A stretch of DNA of 14,323 nucleotides from Phycisphaeraceae bacterium (GCA_003551485.1 PUMS01000246.1:1-14323); one strand, 5' to 3'; positions 1 through 8,090 are shown, counted from the first letter of the stretch. Notes: generated by a model not told the origin, from the letters alone. Numbers and translations: made by a program.

Positions 1-103
1 CCACCCGGCCTACCTGCTGCGAAACTACAACCGCGAGACGCGGGCGAAGGTCTGGTCCGACCTTCAGCAGGTCATGCAACTGCTGCAGGGCGAAGGGGCC
101 TGA
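1..103 (+). CDS. Uracil-DNA glycosylase (family 4/5 type), C-terminal end only
   Basis: Only the last 33 codons are inside the window; the frame begins at base 2 and stops with TGA at 101-103. The peptide starts HPAYLLRNYNRETRAKVW and continues into a short amphipathic helix ending QGEGA. HPAYLLR followed by a Lys/Arg-Val-Trp-x-Asp-Leu helix is the characteristic C-terminal end of family 4 (and related family 5) uracil-DNA glycosylases, the SPO1 DNA polymerase-related group. There the HP(A/S)Y loop inserts into DNA during removal of uracil. Family members are about 200 residues and often carry an iron-sulfur cluster, whose cysteines would lie upstream and cannot be checked here. The family call is from motif recognition of a short fragment. 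It does not appear to form an operon with the FKBP gene about 200 bp downstream. Confidence 0.75.
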   Translation, partial: HPAYLLRNYNRETRAKVWSDLQQVMQLLQGEGA

Positions 104-111
104 CCCGATCC

Positions 112-146
112 CCCCGCCACCGGGGGGCGGCGCCGCTAAGTGCGGC
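112..146. repeat. Two adjacent GC-rich hairpins after the glycosylase gene
   Basis: CCGCC at about 114 pairs with GGCGG across a G/C loop, and a second perfect hairpin follows: GCCGC (132-136), loop TAAGT, GCGGC (142-146). No T-run follows, so intrinsic termination is uncertain. The rest of 104-309 shows no gene. A TATGAT at 228-233 and a TTGACC at 269-274 are promoter-like hexamers, but neither has a convincing partner. Confidence 0.4.
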
Positions 147-309
147 ATGTGTCGGCACCTGGCGCGTAATGGGGTGTGGGGAGGGCACTGCGGCGGGCGC
201 CGGTGAACCCTGAAGGGCGGCGGGGCGTATGATGGGGAAGCCTTTATTTGCACGCAATCGTCCCCCCCTTGACCTTTAACCCCCCAGCTACCGTTGAAAG
301 GACCCCGAC

Positions 310-1185
310 ATGAACAAGACGTTATGGATCGCATTGCTGAGCGTGGCGGTGGCAGGCTCGGGCTATCTCGCCCTTGCCGGCCAGGGCCGACCCGCCGAGC
401 AGCCCCGCCAGGCCCCGCCGCCGCAGGCGATGCAGGGTTTCCAGCATGAGCTGCCCGAGCCGGACATGGACAAGGTGGCCTACGCCATCGGCCGCAGCAT
501 CGGCTCGGAAGTCAGGGAGATGTTCGATCGCTACGAGTTCGAGCTGGATCAGCAGCAGCTTACCTCCGGCCTCAACTCGGCCCTCGCCGACGAGGAGTCG
601 GAGATGAGCGAGCAGGAAATCCAGATGACCCTCATGGGCTTCCAGCAGAAGGTGATGCAGAAGGAGCAGGAAATCCGCGAGCGTGAGGCGGCCGAGGCCG
701 AGGCGCGCAATGAGGCCTTTCTCGAGCAGCACCGCGAGCAGGAAGGCGTCGAGGTGACCGCCAGCGGTCTCCAGTACCGCATCATCGAGCAGGGCGAGGG
801 CGACAAGCCCCAACCCAGCGACCAGGTGACCGTTCATTACACCGGCCGTCTGACCGATGGAGAGGTGTTCGATGACTCGCGCCGGCGCGGTGAGCCGGCC
901 ACGTTCGTGCTCGACCAGGTCATCCCCGGCTGGACCGAGGGGATGCAGTTGATCGGCGAGGGCGGCAGGATCGAACTGGCCATCCCGGCGCGACTGGCCT
1001 ACGGCGCCCAGGGCCGGCACCCGGTGATCCCGCCGCACTCGGTGTTGCTCTTCGAGGTCGAGTTGATCGACGTTGAGTCCCGCCCCGAGCAGCCGGCTCA
1101 GCCGCAGTTCCCCACGCAGCCGCCCCAGCCCGGCCAGCCGGGTCAGCCCGCCCCGCCGCCGCAGCCCGAGCGCCTGCCGCAGTAA
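310..1185 (+). CDS. Secreted FKBP-type peptidyl-prolyl cis-trans isomerase (Mip/FkpA/FklB-like)
   Basis: A 291-residue exported prolyl isomerase. Residues 1-23 form a signal peptide with a likely signal peptidase I site after ALA (21-23). Residues about 50-145 are the charged helical FKBP_N dimerisation region of Mip/FkpA proteins (AYAIGRSIG near 58, then a long Glu/Gln-rich helix). Residues about 150-256 are the FKBP fold, with Tyr177 in VHYTG, Asp188 in VFDDS, the VIPGW motif ending in Trp208, Tyr231 in LAYG and Phe248 in FEVEL all present, so catalytic and FK506-pocket residues are intact. By family knowledge it assists folding of proteins outside the cytoplasm. The tail (257-291) is an odd Pro/Gln-rich extension. 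Start chosen at ATG 310, directly before the signal peptide, with a GAAAGGA-like site 9 bases upstream. A strong terminator closes the gene, so it looks monocistronic. Confidence 0.92.
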   Translation: MNKTLWIALLSVAVAGSGYLALAGQGRPAEQPRQAPPPQAMQGFQHELPEPDMDKVAYAIGRSIGSEVREMFDRYEFELDQQQLTSGLNSALADEESEMSEQEIQMTLMGFQQKVMQKEQEIREREAAEAEARNEAFLEQHREQEGVEVTASGLQYRIIEQGEGDKPQPSDQVTVHYTGRLTDGEVFDDSRRRGEPATFVLDQVIPGWTEGMQLIGEGGRIELAIPARLAYGAQGRHPVIPPHSVLLFEVELIDVESRPEQPAQPQFPTQPPQPGQPGQPAPPPQPERLPQ

Positions 1186-1218
1186 CGCAGGCTCCAACGT
1201 GCAACCCGTCTCACCATG

Positions 1219-1251
1219 GCCGGGCGCCTCAGCGAGGCGCCCGGCTTTTTT
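1219..1251 (+). terminator. Intrinsic terminator of the FKBP gene
   Basis: A perfect 12-bp stem, GCCGGGCGCCTC (1219-1230) and GAGGCGCCCGGC (1234-1245), with a 3-base loop AGC is followed by six T (1246-1251). It lies 34 bases after the FKBP stop codon. This is a textbook Rho-independent terminator. Confidence 0.93.
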
Positions 1252-1740
1252 CATGGCGCAGTGCCTCATGCGGGTTCGACGCATCCACGGCAATGAAGTC
1301 CGCAGCCGGCTCTTCTCCCCTCTCCCGCCCCCGGAAGGGGAGAGGGAGTTATTTTCAGGGCAGTGTCTCATGAGGCTGCGCCGCACCCAGGAGGATGAAA
1401 AGGGGGCGGCGCTTTCTCCCCTCTCCCACCGGGAGAGGGGCCGGGGGTGAGGGCAGATTTGGACCCACCCTGCGCGTCTCCCCTCACCCCAGCCCTCTCC
1501 CGGAGGGAGAGGGAGCCGGATTTTCAGGGCAGTGGCACATGCGGCTACGCCGCACCCGCGACGATGAAAACCGCGGCCGGCTCTTCTCCCCTCTCCCACC
1601 GGGAGAGGGGCCGGGGGTAGGGCAGATTCGGACCCACCCTGCGCGTCTCCCCTCACCCCGGCCCTCTCCCGGAGGGAGAGGGAGTCAGAGAAGCCCGATT
1701 TTCAGGGCAGTGTCCCATGAGGCTGGCGCCTCACCCACGA
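1252..1740. repeat. Array of about 170-bp repeats made of paired hairpins (PLPPGEG-type intergenic element)
   Basis: No gene. Two full copies of a 100-bp inverted-repeat core lie at 1416-1515 and 1586-1684, and a shortened one at 1315-1348. Each full core has a left hairpin (CCCCTCTCCC, ACC, GGGAGAGGGG), the outward half GGGGTGAGGG or a close variant, about 30 bp of spacer, then CCCTCACCCC and a right hairpin (CCCTCTCCC, GGA, GGGAGAGGG). The two halves can pair with each other, giving a cruciform-like structure. Between cores lies a second conserved segment beginning ATTTTCAGGGCAGTG and containing CATG, GGCT and CGCACCC, starting at 1351, 1520 and 1698, with a weaker version near 1251. The period is therefore 169 and 178 bp. 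All long reading frames here are artefacts of the repeat. Confidence 0.9.
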
Positions 1741-2056
1741 CAACGATACTCCCACAGCAGGATGCGGCACCTCCCCCGGTTCCGCAGCATAAAGAGGGGC
1801 GAAGCAAGAGCCTTCGCCGTTCGCAGCCGGCTTCAAGGCCGGGGTTGCCCGTGCAGGACACGGCGAACCGCCGGAGGCGGAGAGGCGGTTTTTCCACATC
1901 GAGTGAGTGCAACGGGGTGTGGGATACTCTCCATGCACCCCGCCCCCCCGGACCCGGCGCGGCGGGCTTGCGTAAACTCGGCGGTGGATATCATGTCGCG
2001 GCCGACTTGGCCGCGTCGGGGCGACTGGTCGTGATCTTGATGAGGAATCGCCGCGC
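1741..2056. other. Non-coding stretch with several hairpins before the antiporter gene
   Basis: No convincing gene. Structures seen: a terminator-like hairpin AACCGCC (1866-1872) with GGCGGTT (1884-1890) running into TTTTT (1889-1893); a bulged hairpin GGGGTG/CACCCC around 1914-1941; and a perfect 7-bp hairpin CGCGGCC (1997-2003), loop GACTT, GGCCGCG (2009-2015), in the antiporter leader. A TATCAT at 1989-1994 with TTGCGT at 1968-1973 is a weak promoter candidate (15-bp spacing). TTCGCCG near 1811 can pair with CGGCGAA at 1861-1867, so a small structured RNA ending at 1893 is possible but unproven. Confidence 0.4.
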
Positions 2057-3859
2057 GTGATGAGCACAAGCTGCATCCTGGCCGCGGGCGCGATCAGCCC
2101 CGATCAACTCACGCGGCTCCTGCTGGCGGTGGCGGTGCTGCTGGGACTGGCCAAGCTGCTGGGCGAGCTGGCGCACAAGCTGAAGCAGCCGGCGGTGCTG
2201 GGTGAGATCATGGCCGGGGTCATTCTCGGGCCGACCATTCTCGGGGCGCTGGCCCCGGAGGTGGCCCAGTGGCTGTTTCCCATCTACGCCGAGGGCAGCG
2301 CCGCCACCGAGGCCCAGGGCAGCGGGGGGTATTCGGCCAACTACCTCATCCTCGAGGGGCTGGTGGTGCTGTCGGTGGTGCTGCTTCTGCTGGTGGCGGG
2401 CCTCGAGGTCGACCTCAGCAGCGTGCGGCGCCAGGGCAAGGCGGCCATGCTGGTCAGCACCACGGGGCTGGTGATTCCCTTCGTCCTGGGCTTTACCACG
2501 GCGTGGCTGCTGCCCGAGGCCATGGGCATGGACCAGCCGCGGATGCGGTTGATCTTTGCGTTGTTCGTGGGTGTGGCGCTGTCGATCACCGCGCTGCCGG
2601 TCATCGCCAGGATTCTGATGGACCTGAACATGGCCAAGAGCGACATCGGCGTGCTGGTGATGTCCTCGGCCATGGCCAACGACCTGGTCGGCTGGATCGG
2701 CTTCGCTTTGATCCTGGCCATGCTGCCGGCCACGGGCGTGGTGGACGTGGCCGCGCCCAGCGGCGGTGATGTGCTGATGACGGTGGTGCTGACGTTCCTC
2801 TTCCTGGGTGTGATGCTCACGCTCGGCCGGCGCGCGGCGGCCTGGGCGCTGCCGCACATCCAGGCGAACCTGACCTGGCCCGGCGGTGTGCTGGTGTTCG
2901 TCCTGGTGACGGGCATCGCGGCGGCGGCGGTGACCGAGTGGATCGGCATTCACGCCATCTTCGGGGCGTTCATCGCCGGGGTGGCCATCGGCGACTCGCG
3001 CCACATGAGCGAGCATGCCCGCGAGACGATCCACCAGTTCGTGACCCACTTCTTCGCGCCGCTGTTCTTTGCCACCATCGGCCTTCGCATCAGCTTCATC
3101 GAGCATTTCGACCTGCCGCTGGTGCTGCTGGTGCTGGTGGTGGCATGCGTGGGCAAGATCGGCGGCTGCTACCTGGGGGCGCGGTGGGCGAAGATGAGCC
3201 ATCGCGACAGTTGGGCAGTGGGCTTTGGCATGGTCGCCCGCGGCGCGATGGAGATCATCCTGGCCCAGCTCGCCTTCCAGGCGGGTCTGATCGGCGAGCG
3301 ACTGTTCGTGGCCATCGTCATCATGGCCCTGGTCACGAGCATGATCAGCGGACCGGCGATGCAGAAGATTCTCCGCCGCCGCCAGCCGCGACGGCTTGTG
3401 GCCATGCTCAAGGAAGAGCAGTGGGTGGCGGAGATGCGTAGCGGCGAGCGCCGCCATGCCATCGATGAGCTGGCGGCCGTGGCCGCGCGCCTTACGGGCC
3501 TGCCCGCCGACGTGATCGGCGCCGCCGTGTGGCGGCGCGAGCAGTTGATGCCCACCGGCCTGCCCCACGGCCTGGCTGTGCCGCACGCGCGCCTCGAGGC
3601 GCTGCACAGGCCGGTCGTCATCGTCGGCCGGTCCAACCCCGGCATCGACTTCGATGCCCCCGACGGCGGCCCGGCCCACCTGATCTGCATGATGCTCGTG
3701 CCCGAGGCCGACACCGAAGCGCAGATCGAACTGCTCGACGCCATCGCCCGCGCCTTCGGCGATGACAGGGCCCGTGCCGAGGCCATGGCCGCCGCCAACT
3801 TCACCGAGTTCCGCGCGGCCATCAGCGCCGGGGACGCCCGGCAGATGCGCAGCGGGTGA
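2057..3859 (+). CDS. CPA2-type cation/proton antiporter fused to a C-terminal PTS EIIA domain
   Basis: A 600-residue inner-membrane protein. Residues about 15-430 form a Na+/H+-exchanger (Kef/NapA-like, CPA2) domain with roughly a dozen hydrophobic segments. It shows PAVLGEIMAGVILGP near residue 46, LLLLVAGLEVDL near 113, and an Asn208-Asp209 pair in the segment expected to bind the transported ion. After a basic linker (RRRQPRR), residues about 450-595 match a type-2 PTS EIIA (PtsN/FruA-like) domain: TGLPHGLAVPHAR, with His510 in the position phosphorylated in EIIA proteins, then GRSNPGIDFDAPDGGPAHLI. This suggests ion exchange gated by PTS phosphorylation state; that regulation is inference. 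The start is GTG 2057 (or ATG 2060), placed 9 or 12 bases after the site TGAGGAA at 2041-2047. There is no TrkA-N domain, which KefC proteins would have. Confidence 0.9.
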   Translation: MMSTSCILAAGAISPDQLTRLLLAVAVLLGLAKLLGELAHKLKQPAVLGEIMAGVILGPTILGALAPEVAQWLFPIYAEGSAATEAQGSGGYSANYLILEGLVVLSVVLLLLVAGLEVDLSSVRRQGKAAMLVSTTGLVIPFVLGFTTAWLLPEAMGMDQPRMRLIFALFVGVALSITALPVIARILMDLNMAKSDIGVLVMSSAMANDLVGWIGFALILAMLPATGVVDVAAPSGGDVLMTVVLTFLFLGVMLTLGRRAAAWALPHIQANLTWPGGVLVFVLVTGIAAAAVTEWIGIHAIFGAFIAGVAIGDSRHMSEHARETIHQFVTHFFAPLFFATIGLRISFIEHFDLPLVLLVLVVACVGKIGGCYLGARWAKMSHRDSWAVGFGMVARGAMEIILAQLAFQAGLIGERLFVAIVIMALVTSMISGPAMQKILRRRQPRRLVAMLKEEQWVAEMRSGERRHAIDELAAVAARLTGLPADVIGAAVWRREQLMPTGLPHGLAVPHARLEALHRPVVIVGRSNPGIDFDAPDGGPAHLICMMLVPEADTEAQIELLDAIARAFGDDRARAEAMAAANFTEFRAAISAGDARQMRSG

Positions 3860-4161
3860 TGCCTCCGCCGCGAGGCGCTGCGCGATGCCCGGCGGTGGGC
3901 AGGGGGGAGAGGGGGGGATGGGGGGCGGGCATCGCCGCGCCCATGAAGAAAGACGCCCGACCTTCGAGGCCGGGCGTCTTTCGATGGTGTCTGCTCCGTG
4001 GCGCGGGTTCGACTTTCGAGGTTCGGCCCGCCGTGAGGTTCGGAGCGGCGGGCAAGGGTTGAAACGAACGGGTTGAAACGAAAAGGAACGATTCTTCAGT
4101 CACTGCGCCGCCACACCGCGGTGTGGCCGGCACGCTCTGCCGGAGGGGCTCCGGCGTCGGG
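3860..4161. other. Convergent intergenic region with terminators and short repeats
   Basis: No gene seen in these 302 bases between the plus-strand antiporter and the minus-strand lysine-repeat gene. It holds the bidirectional terminator, a 13-base direct repeat GGGTTGAAACGAA at 4056-4068 and 4070-4082 (period 14), an 18-bp perfect palindrome GCCACACCGCGGTGTGGC at 4110-4127, and a hairpin GCCGGAG-GGG-CTCCGGC at 4139-4155, seven bases past the stop of the minus-strand gene. Confidence 0.7.
3949..3981. terminator. Bidirectional intrinsic terminator
   Basis: A perfect 11-bp stem, AAAGACGCCCG (3949-3959) and CGGGCGTCTTT (3971-3981), encloses an 11-base loop that can itself pair as CCT-TCG-AGG. 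The stem ends in T-rich sequence on both strands. It lies about 90 bases after the antiporter stop and between convergent genes, so it probably terminates from both sides. Confidence 0.8.
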
Positions 4162-4269
4162 TCACTTCTTCTTGGCCACCTTCTTCTTGCTGGCCTTCTT
4201 CTTCGCGGCCTTCTTCTTCGCGGCCTTCTTCTTCGAAGCCTTCTTCTTGGCAGCCTTCTTCTTAGCCAT
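4162..4269 (-). CDS. Lysine-repeat histone H1-like mini-protein (35 aa)
   Basis: Reading the minus strand from ATG at 4269 gives MAKKKAAKKKASKKK and onward: seven blocks of two small residues (Ala, Ser or Val) followed by three lysines, ending VAKKK and TGA at 4162-4164. The protein is 35 residues, 21 of them lysine, with an exact 5-residue period. A strong ribosome binding site AAGGAG sits 5 bases before the ATG and a sigma-70-like promoter lies further upstream, so this is a real gene; the Phe/Leu-rich frames on the plus strand are its shadow. The repeats resemble the C-terminal tails of bacterial histone H1-like and HU-like proteins, which bind DNA by charge. Here the tail stands alone with no folded domain. 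A DNA- or RNA-binding role is inferred from composition. Codons vary (AAG always for Lys; GCT, GCC and GCG for Ala). Confidence 0.85.
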   Translation of the reverse strand: MAKKKAAKKKASKKKAAKKKAAKKKASKKKVAKKK

Positions 4270-4310
4270 GGCGTCTCCTTTCAGATCGAACGCGCTTCGG
4301 AGCTATCCAC

Positions 4311-4340
4311 ACTGTAACGTCGATGGTCATGGCAAGTCAA
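4311..4340 (-). promoter_or_regulatory. Sigma-70-type promoter of the lysine-repeat gene
   Basis: On the minus strand TTGACT (4335-4340) is followed after 18 bases by TACAGT (4311-4316). These match 5 of 6 and 4 of 6 consensus positions. The -10 box lies about 40 bases before the ATG at 4269, leaving room for the AAGGAG site. Confidence 0.6.
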
Positions 4341-4485
4341 TACTCTGCCGCCATCCACGCCCGATTTTTTTTATCGGCCCGATGCGCCGCCGGACTTGAA
4401 GCGCAGCCGTCCGCCTTCACCGTGTACGGCCTTCAACGCACGGGCAAGCACACCCCGACGGCCTGCAATGCGCTGTGGGCGGGCA

Positions 4486-4986
4486 TCAGCGATGCTCATC
4501 GCCGCCTGGCCGGCCACGCTGACGCTTGATCCCGGCGCGCTTCCGCTTGCTCTCAAGGCGCCGGCGCTGGATGCGCGGCGGGATGCGCGTGGGGATGCGG
4601 CGCTTGGGGCGGATGCGAGCGCGCCGGACCAGTTCGGCCAGGCGTTCGATGCACCCGCGGCGGTTGGCCCTCTGCGTGCGATGCTCATCGCAGTGAATCA
4701 GCAGGTCATCGCCCTCGGTCACCCGCGAGCCGGCCAGACGGCGAAGCCGCCGCGCGGCTTCGGCCCCGATCAGGGCTTCAAGTTCGGCCATCGCCACGCG
4801 CAGGCTCACCCGCGTGGCGCGGCGGTTGACGTTCTGACCGCCCGGCCCCGCCGCGCGGCTGTAAGACCAGGCCATTTTGTCCGCGGCGAGGACCAGCCCG
4901 CCGCCGAGGTCGATGCCATCGGCCGGCGCCGGGCTGTCATGCCCGCCTGCGCAGGCGTCGGCGCCACTGTCGCTGAAATCGGCCAT
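4486..4986 (-). CDS. arfB: Peptidyl-tRNA hydrolase ArfB (YaeJ/ICT1 family), ribosome rescue
   Basis: A 166-residue protein. After a short acidic, probably disordered N-terminus (1-23) comes the release-factor-like domain, with the diagnostic SRAAGPGGQNVNRRATRV around residues 43-60; Gly49-Gly50-Gln51 is the GGQ motif that triggers hydrolysis of peptidyl-tRNA. From about residue 122 the tail is strongly basic (RRARIRPKRR to KRQRGRPGG); in ArfB this tail enters the empty mRNA channel of stalled ribosomes. There is no codon-recognition domain, which separates it from RF1/RF2. ArfB therefore frees ribosomes stuck on mRNAs without a stop codon. E. coli ArfB is 140 residues; this one is longer mainly at the N-terminus. 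Start ATG 4986 has a GGTGAGG-like site 7 bases upstream. It lies 155 bases downstream of the ABC ATPase gene on the same strand and may be co-transcribed. Confidence 0.92.
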   Translation of the reverse strand: MADFSDSGADACAGGHDSPAPADGIDLGGGLVLAADKMAWSYSRAAGPGGQNVNRRATRVSLRVAMAELEALIGAEAARRLRRLAGSRVTEGDDLLIHCDEHRTQRANRRGCIERLAELVRRARIRPKRRIPTRIPPRIQRRRLESKRKRAGIKRQRGRPGGDEHR

Positions 4987-5141
4987 GTCATCGCCTCACC
5001 ATTGCCCGGCAACGCGGCAGAGACCGCCGGCGCGATCGCATCCCCCCGCCACGCCCCGCCGCATCGCGGTCTCAATCATAGTGCGTCGGGCAGGTAGCGC
5101 GAGGTCCGCCGAGCGAAGGCCTCGGCAGCGCTGCGCACCGG

Positions 5142-6209
<1,068 letters not shown>

Positions 6210-6737
6210 CACCCCTGAGCATATCACGCCCCCCACCCCCGGCAAGACCGGATGAGCCGGGGCGAAAGACAAGCCGTGTGCCGGATGCTGCCGACTCGGC
6301 AGGTGCCGCCGTCGGCTCCTCCAGCCGTGTCGGCGAACTACGAGCAGGCGCAACGGCCGGCAGGCAGCCAGCCAGAGGCGCCCGATCCATCCGCCGATGG
6401 CCGGCTCGAAGGTCCTGCACACCCGAAGGGAAGCCGGGGCGCTGTCCGTGGCCCGTACCACACTGCCGCGCGCCGGCATGAGTCCGGCTCGCCGGAGGTT
6501 GCCGGGAGTAGGGGAGAGGTCGGGGGGATGTGCGAGGCGTATCGCGGTGCGGGGCTACCGCCTCTGCTTTGAGAATCACGCCCTCGCCCCTGGCAGGGGC
6601 GAAGGCCTCCCGTGCCGCCGGTCAAGCCCCACGCGGCCCGCGCCCCGCGCCCCGATTGCGGCGTCGCGGTGGGGGCGGGTTTGGCGTACAATCCGCCCGC
6701 TTACGCAACCGAAGTTCACGCCTGCAAGGACCCGAGC
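6210..6737. other. Divergent intergenic region between ABC ATPase and clpP
   Basis: 528 bases with no gene I can support. It must hold the promoters of both flanking genes. A perfect hairpin TCGCCCCT (6584-6591), loop GGC, AGGGGCGA (6595-6602), without a T-run, looks like a decayed relative of the hairpins in the 1252-1740 repeats. Smaller hairpins include TCCGG-CTCG-CCGGA at 6483-6496. Confidence 0.55.
6687..6692 (+). promoter_or_regulatory. Likely -10 element of clpP
   Basis: TACAAT at 6687-6692 matches five of six consensus positions and lies 45 bases before the clpP ATG. The -35 region (TCGCGG near 6664) is a poor match, so this may need an activator or an alternative sigma factor. Confidence 0.4.
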
Positions 6738-7379
6738 ATGCCACTGGTACCCATCGTCATCGAGAAATCCGGACGCGGCGAACGCGCCTACGACATCTAC
6801 TCCCGGCTGCTGCGCGACCGCGTGGTCTTCCTCGGCGGGGAGGTCAACGATGAGACGGCCAACCTCGTCGTCGCCCAGATGCTCTTTCTGTCAAACGAAG
6901 ACCCCAAGGCCGACATCCACTTCTACATCAACTCACCCGGCGGCTCGGTCAGCGCCGGGCTGGGCATCTACGACACCATGCAGTATGTGCGCTGCGACGT
7001 GGCCACCTACTGCATCGGCATCGCCGCCTCGATGGGGGCGCTGCTGCTGATGGCCGGCACCGCGGGCAAGCGCTACTGCCTGCCCAACGGCCGCGTGCTG
7101 CTGCACCAGCCGCTGATCGGCGGGGTCGAGGGAGTGGCCACGGACCTGGGCATCCAGGCCGCGGAGATGATCCGCACGCGCGACCGCCTCTACAGCATCA
7201 TCAGCCACCACACCGGCCAGAACAAGGAAACCGTCGCCCGCGACTGCGAACGCGACAAGTGGCTCGACGCCGATGAAGCCGTGGCCTACGGTTGCGCCGA
7301 CCAGGTGCTCAAGCACATTCCCGAGTCGCAGCAGCGGGCCGGCCGCGGCGGGGACGGCGAGGATGAGGACACCGAATGA
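6738..7379 (+). CDS. clpP: ATP-dependent Clp protease proteolytic subunit ClpP
   Basis: 213 residues, a full-length serine protease subunit that forms the barrel of the Clp protease and degrades proteins fed by ClpX, ClpA or ClpC. The catalytic triad is intact by alignment to the E. coli motifs: Ser98 in IAASMGALLL, His123 in RVLLHQP, Asp173 in CERDKW. INSPGGSVSAGLGIYDTMQ (about 65-82) and HHTGQ (157-161) are also conserved. The start is ATG 6738, with AAGGA at 6726-6730 seven bases upstream; the frame extends upstream to 6612 but that segment is not ClpP-like. The tail after residue 196 is a hydrophilic Gly/Asp/Glu extension. The stop overlaps the next gene (ATGA at 7376-7379). No clpX lies next to it. 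Confidence 0.96.
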   Translation: MPLVPIVIEKSGRGERAYDIYSRLLRDRVVFLGGEVNDETANLVVAQMLFLSNEDPKADIHFYINSPGGSVSAGLGIYDTMQYVRCDVATYCIGIAASMGALLLMAGTAGKRYCLPNGRVLLHQPLIGGVEGVATDLGIQAAEMIRTRDRLYSIISHHTGQNKETVARDCERDKWLDADEAVAYGCADQVLKHIPESQQRAGRGGDGEDEDTE

Positions 7380-8071
7380 CCCTTTCCCGGCCATCGCGGC
7401 CATGGCTGAGCGGCTTCGTGGTGATGCTGGCCCTGCTCAGCAGCGGCTGCCCCACGCCCACGCGGATCGGTGGGGGCGAGCCGCTGGATGCGGTGCTGGA
7501 TGACCTTCGCTACGAGAACGAGGAGTTGCGCGGCCGCATCCGCGCCCTGGAGCGCCAGCGCGACCACCTGCTGGGCCAGGTGCGCACGCTCGAGCAGCGC
7601 CTCGACCGCCGCGCCCACCTGCCCGAGGTCAGCCCCGGCGAAATCCCCGCCGCCGCCCGCATCGCCTTCGCACGCCACTCGGGAGCGCTGGACAGCAGCG
7701 GTGACGGCCGCGATGACACCCTGCGGCTTTACGTGCAGACCTTCGACCAGAAGGGCCGCTTCATCCCCATCGTCGGCCGCGCCGACCTCCAGGCCGTGGC
7801 CCTGCGGCCCGGTCAGGATCCGCTGCTGGTGCTCGAGCGCACCTGGGAGCCGCCCGACTTCAGCCGCGCCTACCGCAGCGGCCTCACCGGCACCCATTAC
7901 ACACTCGAAGCGCCTCTTCCCGACGACCTGCCCGAGGCCATCACCGAACTGACGGTGAACCTCACCGTCACCGATGCCGCCACCGGGGCCGAACTGCGCA
8001 GGCAGATGGTGGTGCCCCTGGGCGAGCGCGCTGCGGCCGGGCAGGATGAAGAGGAGGATGTTGGCGGCTGA
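7376..8071 (+). CDS. Coiled-coil lipoprotein translationally coupled to clpP
   Basis: 231 residues. The N-terminus has basic residues, a hydrophobic stretch and lipobox LSSGC with Cys25, so it should be a lipoprotein outside the cytoplasmic membrane. Residues about 36-80 have the charged heptad pattern of a coiled coil (LRYENEELRGRIRALERQ). Residues about 92-216 look like a compact beta domain: SSGDGRDDTLRLYVQTFDQ, a core ending in WEPPDF, then a strand-rich end (ELTVNLTVTDAATGAEL). The tail is acidic. I do not recognise a named family; the layout resembles lipoproteins common in planctomycetes. The start codon overlaps the clpP stop by 4 nt, indicating translational coupling, although ClpP is cytoplasmic and this protein is exported. 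The copy of the intergenic repeat just downstream probably terminates the pair. Confidence 0.8.
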   Translation: MTLSRPSRPWLSGFVVMLALLSSGCPTPTRIGGGEPLDAVLDDLRYENEELRGRIRALERQRDHLLGQVRTLEQRLDRRAHLPEVSPGEIPAAARIAFARHSGALDSSGDGRDDTLRLYVQTFDQKGRFIPIVGRADLQAVALRPGQDPLLVLERTWEPPDFSRAYRSGLTGTHYTLEAPLPDDLPEAITELTVNLTVTDAATGAELRRQMVVPLGERAAAGQDEEEDVGG

Positions 8072-8090
8072 TGCCCGCCGCGGCCGCTTA

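Noticed and set aside
322..1656. Minus-strand open frame of 444 codons across the FKBP gene and repeats
   Set aside because: Antisense to a clear FKBP gene; its N-terminal part is the repeat element in translation (PLPPGEG-type text).
1252..1740. CRISPR array
   Set aside because: The units are long, palindromic and about 170 bp apart, with conserved spacers and no cas genes.
1395..2060. Plus-strand open frame of 221 codons
   Set aside because: Runs through two copies of the inverted repeat; composition is repeat-derived and no family is recognisable.
1991..3679. Minus-strand 562-codon frame rich in His and Gln
   Set aside because: Exact shadow of the antiporter gene; high GC removes stop codons from the opposite strand.
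4073..4399. Plus-strand Phe/Leu-rich 'membrane peptide' frames
   Set aside because: They are the antisense reading of AAG-lysine codons in the lysine-repeat gene, which has its own promoter and ribosome binding site.
6210..6479. Upstream extension of the ABC ATPase frame to 6479
   Set aside because: The family N-terminus starts at MTPISLRK; the upstream 90 codons show no domain and no ribosome binding site.
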